From positions 7,536,001 through 7,600,000 of the forward strand of contig CM063292.1 of the NCBI GenBank assembly GCA_032173965.1: 64,000 nucleotides of DNA, read 5' to 3'. The notes beneath the pieces were generated by a model, which saw only the letters and a list, made by a program, of their open reading frames with translations, was not told the DNA's origin and searched no databases. The translations under genes and the position numbers were made by a program. This DNA is from Sitta carolinensis. Lineage: Eukaryota > Chordata > Aves > Passeriformes > Sittidae. Of this stretch, positions 59,126 to 64,000 are shown piece after piece (positions within the stretch are counted from its first letter, which is position 1; each line of letters begins with the position of its first letter).

Positions 59126-61529
59126 ACATAGATGGGTGGACATATTTTCAAAGGTACTATGGGCTGCATTTTAGGTCCTTTTGGACATTAGTGATATTTA
59201 GGAATCATTTGACATTTATGGAAGCTTATTTGGTTTGTAAATATATGTGATTTTTCTTAAGTGTTTTTGATAAGTCCCTAACAAATTGTCCCATTGCTCA
59301 GCTCTCCTCAAAGTGTTAACTTCAGTGTGTGGATCATGGGTATTTCTGTGGAGTGAGATGCTCTGGGGGCACATCCATGAACAACCTAAACCAGAATATC
59401 TTGGGCCTGGCTTTCTCTGAGTAACAGGTGACACTGATTCTTCTGTCACTTGCAGGATATGGTTTGTAGGTTAAAAACAAAAAACTTGAAGCAACATCTG
59501 AAGAAGTTGCTGTCAGTCATTAAAAGCCGTTAACAAACTTGATGGTGAAGATTTACTATGATTTTTCAGAACTGCCTCATTTCTTTATGAATAATGTGTT
59601 TACCTGTGACAATTGCCTGTTATATCCTCAGGTAATTAAATTAAATTCAATTAGACCTAGAGTCTCTTACAGTTGTCTATTTTGCAATGTTTACCTCAGC
59701 TTCCATGGGTGTTGGTGCTTTATAGCTGTAGTGGGCAGTGAAAATGCAGTTTTTCACTCACAGCTTCCTTGTGACCCTTTGAAAATCTATGCCAGGAGTT
59801 CCAATGTGCTTACAGTCATTTTATTGTATCTCTGCTCATGATCACGTGGTGGTTTTTCCCTCTTTAGCATCTCTAAGGAAGAGTTCACCAAATTGTTCAG
59901 AGCAGCTCAGCCAGCATGGCAGAAGTCTGCTGAGCACTTTAATTGCTGTCCATTAAAAGTGCAAAGCTGTTCTGCTATGATCAGACACCCTGAGATGCAC
60001 CTACAAAGGATCCTCATTCCATTAATTCACTGGATGCTTCTTCTTATGTAATGAAAAATGAAGAGAGCTTTGACCAAAGCTTGGGAACAAAACTCAGCAG
60101 TTAGCAATGGCAACCCAATTAAAATACTTTCCATGTACTTGTTTTTAAATATTCATGCCATTGAACCATTCCCACTTAATGCATAAATGACAACATAATA
60201 TCCAACTGTAACAGTTGGTGGAAGCCATTTTAAGTAGCAGTTTAACAAACAGAGATGGATTTTAATTTGCAATGCCAGTTGAGCTGTAATAAAAACTAGT
60301 ATTCCAGCTGTGAAAAAAAAAATAAAACACAGCTTGGTTTAGAGTTATTTACAGATGTGTAAGGTTTTTTTTTTTTCCTTAAGCCATACAATGGAATCAT
60401 TTGGTCATTATTCCTTTCAAGAAGCATTCCTATCAGATGCCCTTCTTAGCCTTAATTTCTGGAATCAAACTCTTAAGAAAATTCACATTAAACTATTATG
60501 GCAATTCTTAAGTGCTCCTTGATTAGAGGATTCAATTTCCTGTTGGAAATGTGACTGTTCAGTGTTAATATAGCTGTTTACTTGTTTTTATGGACTCTGA
60601 TGAGTTTCTGTTGACTTTGAGATAAATCCTATACTGCTGTCTTTGAATGATTTCCATGGGTTGGCATCGTTGCTGTCTCCTGGAGTGTTATTAGGATTCT
60701 TGCAACTTTGATTTCTGTTTGTTTATCCTTCTCAAAATAACAACTGCTAGAATCATGGTATTTTGTGAAAGTTTTAGCACTTTGTCTTTAAAAGTGGAAT
60801 TCTCAGTAGCACGATAAAAATGTCTGCAAGTAGGGGCCAAGCACATCCTTGAAATCTCTTCAGAAACTCAAAAAAAAAAAAAAATCCAAGTTTTTTTGAG
60901 CATTAGGTTAGGGCAAGGGGAAGACAGGTCACGTACTCTAAAGCCAGCCTGGAGGAACAGCTCCTGGTGCAGCAAGAGGCTGTCCCTGGGCAGCACAGTG
61001 ACCTTCCTGCCCTGCTTTATGGCTTTATTTAACACACACAACATTATGGACCCTGGAGAGTCCTCTGTAACTAAATCCAAGCTCTCATGACCAAAATGTT
61101 CATTGCCCTGGGAAGGGGTAGATAAAATACTTCTATTATTTGGATTAAGGGATTTAGCCAGCTTTGTTGCTTTTCAGTTTGGTTGGTTTGTTTCCGATGG
61201 TTTGTACCAGCATAGTCTTATTAGAGTCCAAACAATGGTAAAATGGACCATATTTTAAACCCAGCTTAAAACTCAGGGGCCTGAAAGTCTAAAAACAGAG
61301 AGCAGAGCAGCAAAACTCCCAGAGAAGACAATCTGCTGAACTCAAAAACCTGAAGTGCTTTAGTGAAGAAGTAAAGTTCAGAAAATAAATAAGCGCAGCT
61401 TCAAAGACACAAAAAAGTTGGGATTAGATGTTTGAAATACACAGGCAAGCAAGGGGAAGGGAAGGCAGCTCTGGTGCTGGGAATCAGGCTTGTTTAGAGG
61501 ATAAGAGAACAGATCAAGAGAAGAGCTGG
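59126..61529. other. unique noncoding DNA, possible conserved block
   Basis: No gene is recognised. Positions 59520-60840 are AT-rich, complex and nearly free of repeats, with frequent TAAT/ATTA words and balanced composition, a texture compatible with conserved noncoding elements. Short T/A runs lie at 60366-60376 and 60871-60885. This is a judgement of texture only. Confidence 0.35.
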
Positions 61530-62045
61530 AGTGCCTGCTGTGGCCAGCAGGTCAGGGAGGGACCCTGCCCCTCTACTCAGCTCCTCTGGAGTGCTGAGCC
61601 CAGCTCTGGGCTCCTCAGCTCAAGGAGCTGCTGGAGAGGGCCCAGCAGAAGCCACGAGGATGATTTGGGGTCTGGAGCATCTCTGTGATGAGCACAGGCT
61701 ATGGGAGCTGCTCTGGTCAGTCTGGAGGAGAGAAGCTGAGAAGGGGTGTCATTAATCCTCACCAACACCTCCAAGGGCTGCCAGAGGATGGTGCCAGGAC
61801 AGGACAGGGTGTAATGGACATAACAAAAGCCCCACAAGACTTTCCATCTCAGCCTGAGGAAGAGCTTCCTTCCAAGGAGGGTGGCAGAGCCCAGGATCAG
61901 GTGCCCAGGGAGGAGAAGGAGTCCCTGTCTGGACACATCCCAACCCTGAACATGTCCCTGTGTCACCTGGGTGACCCTGCCTAGGCAGGGACTGGAGGAT
62001 CTCCAGAGCTCCCTCCCAACCCTGACCCTTCTGTGATTCTCTGAC
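61530..62045 (+). mobile_element. CR1 LINE 3' region, longest copy in window
   Basis: About 515 bp alignable to the CR1 3' region in order: 'ggccagcaggtcagggaggg' and 'ctgcccctctactcagctcc' (end of ORF2 region), 'gagctgctggagagggccca', 'ggtctggagcatctctgtgatg', 'cagtctggaggagagaagctg', 'cctgaggaagagcttcc', then the end 'gaggatctccagagctccctc' and 'cccttctgtgattctctgac'. Multiple indels break any reverse transcriptase reading frame, so it is a dead fragment. Frames of 99 codons (plus) and 207 codons (minus) across it are shadows. Confidence 0.88.
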
Positions 62046-64000
62046 CCTGTGTAGGAGATCACATTAATTGTGCCAACCTGAAATTGGATGTTTCCTGCCT
62101 TAACTAAAATGTTCAGAGTGGTCACAGGTTTCACTCTGAGCAGATGAACTAAAGTGCAGGACTGTGGAAAATACTCCAGTGACAAGTGGAGAAGCTGCAA
62201 GTAAATGTCTGAATTATAGGCTCCTTAATTGGGACTGACATCAGGAGAGTGTGACAGGAGCTGCTCTGAACTGCGTGTGCGTTCAACAGATGAAGAGCTC
62301 GACGTGCTGGGGAGTCGTGGGGAGAGAGGGGAGGGTGGGGAAGGGCTGGGCTGCACTACACTGCATGCAAACCCCAGAAAGACTCTCAAACACTGCACTG
62401 AGATTGATAGTGCATCTCGTGAAGAACAAAAAGGTTAAAAAAAGAAAAAATCCCCCGAGAAAAGTCTTGAAGAATGTAACTTTTATAAAGTGTGAAGGAT
62501 TTCAGTTCTACCCTACAGCAACTGTAAAAAGTCATTTGTTCCCTTCGTGTTGTTTTGGGAGAGTTTTTATTGGGGTTTTATGGTTTTTTTTTTTTTTTTT
62601 TGCATTTGAGTTTTGTTATTTTTCCAGAAACTGGGTAATGAAGCATTTTTCCATTGGTGCATGTCAGGTGTCAGAGAGCTCAGCTGCACCAGGAGGTGTG
62701 GCAGGTGTGTCCTGCCAGCCCCCAGCCCAGGGCACTTTCTCTGACAAGCAGGAGGCTCAGCTGCTCCTTCCCTTGGCTCTGAACTGGTGAGAGAGGTGCT
62801 GGTGCCCCTGGACTGGGCACTGGCTGAATAAGCTGTTTGAGGTGCACCTAAAGAACCTAAAGGAACAGTGGCTCCTGTCTGCAGCCAGCATGAGAGCTTC
62901 TCTGCCTCTGTTTCCTTTCCTTCTGAAACAATAAATATCAGGGATGTGTGATTCTTCTGGGAAGAGACTGAATACAACAATAGGAACAACAAATGAGAGC
63001 ATAACATGAAATCTCGATTTATATACCAGACATAGGTAGGAAAGATGAAGAAAACATGAAGCAGTAATTCCCTTCCATCCTTTGCAGGGTTGCAACACTA
63101 AATAGCCATCGTCTGGCAGCCACTTGCTCATGTACATCCTGAAAATACTGACATCCATCCTAGCTTAAACCTTTTGAGATTCCAGGAGAGACTTTTCAGA
63201 ACTGGGGCTGCTCACTTAGCTGCCTTCAGGGCTGGTTTCCTGTCACTCTTAGTTAAAAGCTGGAGGCATGGCATTTTTGAAGAGGGCACCAGGATTACTG
63301 CTATGCAGATCACTTAATTATTGTGAGTGTTACGAGGACAAGTCTCTGAAGATGACAGAGCAGTGCAGGGAAAGCTGAAATGAGAGGTAATGGAAGGTAA
63401 TGAAAAAGTCAGAGGTAGACAAGATGATCCCATGATGTGAGGTCGAGCAAAACAAAACACTTAATAAAGGACTGTGGAGCTGGAATTAGCCAGGATTGCT
63501 GAATGGGCCACCAGTGCCACCAAAGCAATATCCTCCTTCGAGTGGGGAATGTGCAGGGTCAGAGCAGGGCACAGAGAGCACCCCAGACTCCCTGCAGACT
63601 GCCTGAGAGCCAACGGTGCACCTCCTGGAAAAGAATCATCCTGTGTTCAGCTGCTCTGAGGAAGAGGAAAGAGGAAGCTTCTGGAGGGAGGTGACAAAGC
63701 AAACACAAAATTACAGCCACCCCCTCCAAAGGGATGCCTCAGTGAAGGATGCCACCAGAGGCACGGACATCTCTGTGGAACCTTTTGTCCAAAATGAAAA
63801 TGTTGTTAAAATTTAGGAAAAAACAAATCACAGCAAATAAGTACTTCAAAGTATTTACTTTTCATTTGGATTCAGGACCAAACTATTCATTGTCAGGATT
63901 TCACTTCATGACCAGGACTAGAATATTCAGTTTATAGGGAAGAGACTAGGGGAAACTCTGCCACATTGCCTTCCTTCTGAACTTCCCTGCCAGGGATCTT
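62046..64000. other. unique noncoding DNA to window end
   Basis: No gene or transposon is recognised. An 18-nt T tract lies at 62584-62601. A GC-richer stretch at 62660-62800 gives overlapping frames (179 codons plus, 146 and 133 codons minus) that share no recognisable motif and are taken as chance. Confidence 0.5.

Noticed and set aside
61577..62200. 207-codon minus-strand open frame
   Set aside because: It is antisense to a recognisable CR1 3' region and has no protein motif.

Overview
This window reads as vertebrate nuclear DNA, and most probably comes from a songbird (passerine). The signs are many CR1 LINE 3' ends, including termini related to CR1's (ATTCTATG)n end, and several retroviral solo LTR families that look avian to me. 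One of these opens TGTCTTGGTTTGAAGG, which I associate from memory with passerine ERV LTRs. I see no bacterial-style operons, no rRNA or tRNA gene and no CRISPR array. No convincing protein-coding gene is present. The longest open frames (about 130-207 codons) coincide with repeats or GC-rich noncoding DNA, and many lack a natural ATG. The window looks like an intergenic or long intronic stretch.

Layout. 1-3300: unique AT-rich DNA. 3301-3752: a solo LTR (family A, minus). 6421-7085: an LTR arm (family D, minus) that is almost identical, in inverted orientation, to 20998-21663. 9128-9470: a CCCAT-type satellite. 12340-13060: an old minus-strand CR1 split by a family B LTR at 12729-13026. 13165-13312: a second CR1 3' end. 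14433-14625: a 21-bp minisatellite. 15087-15531: a family A LTR (plus). 18850-19383: a family C LTR (minus). 20998 to about 21950: the plus-strand family D LTR, followed by a 275-bp homopurine tract at 22131-22405. 22495-23600: an AT-rich, repeat-free block that could be conserved noncoding DNA. 24708-25044: a second family B LTR. 31430-31690, 40231-40479 and 57780-58080: three CR1 3' ends sharing a core of about 140 bp with almost no differences. 35069-35216: a 52-54-bp tandem repeat, followed at 35577-35684 by an exon-like open segment with good splice sites. 36620-37060: a family E LTR (minus). 40480-41038: a family A LTR nested in a CR1 and carrying its own 30-35-bp minisatellite. 43125-43440: another CR1. 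52954-53277: a family F LTR (minus) with a 21-bp U3 repeat. 59050-59125: a minus CR1 end. 61530-62045: the longest CR1 fragment (plus). Long poly(A)/poly(T) tracts are scattered throughout.

Function. There is no gene set that works together. The recognisable biology is a history of retrotransposition: CR1 first, LTR retroviruses nested into some of the copies, and proviruses reduced to solo LTRs. Several LTRs still show a TATA box and an AATAAA signal, with 4-bp (family A) or 6-bp (families B and F) target duplications. I found no previously undescribed multi-gene system. The best leads are the inverted LTR pair, the exon-like segment, the LTR-borne minisatellite and the invariant CR1 core.
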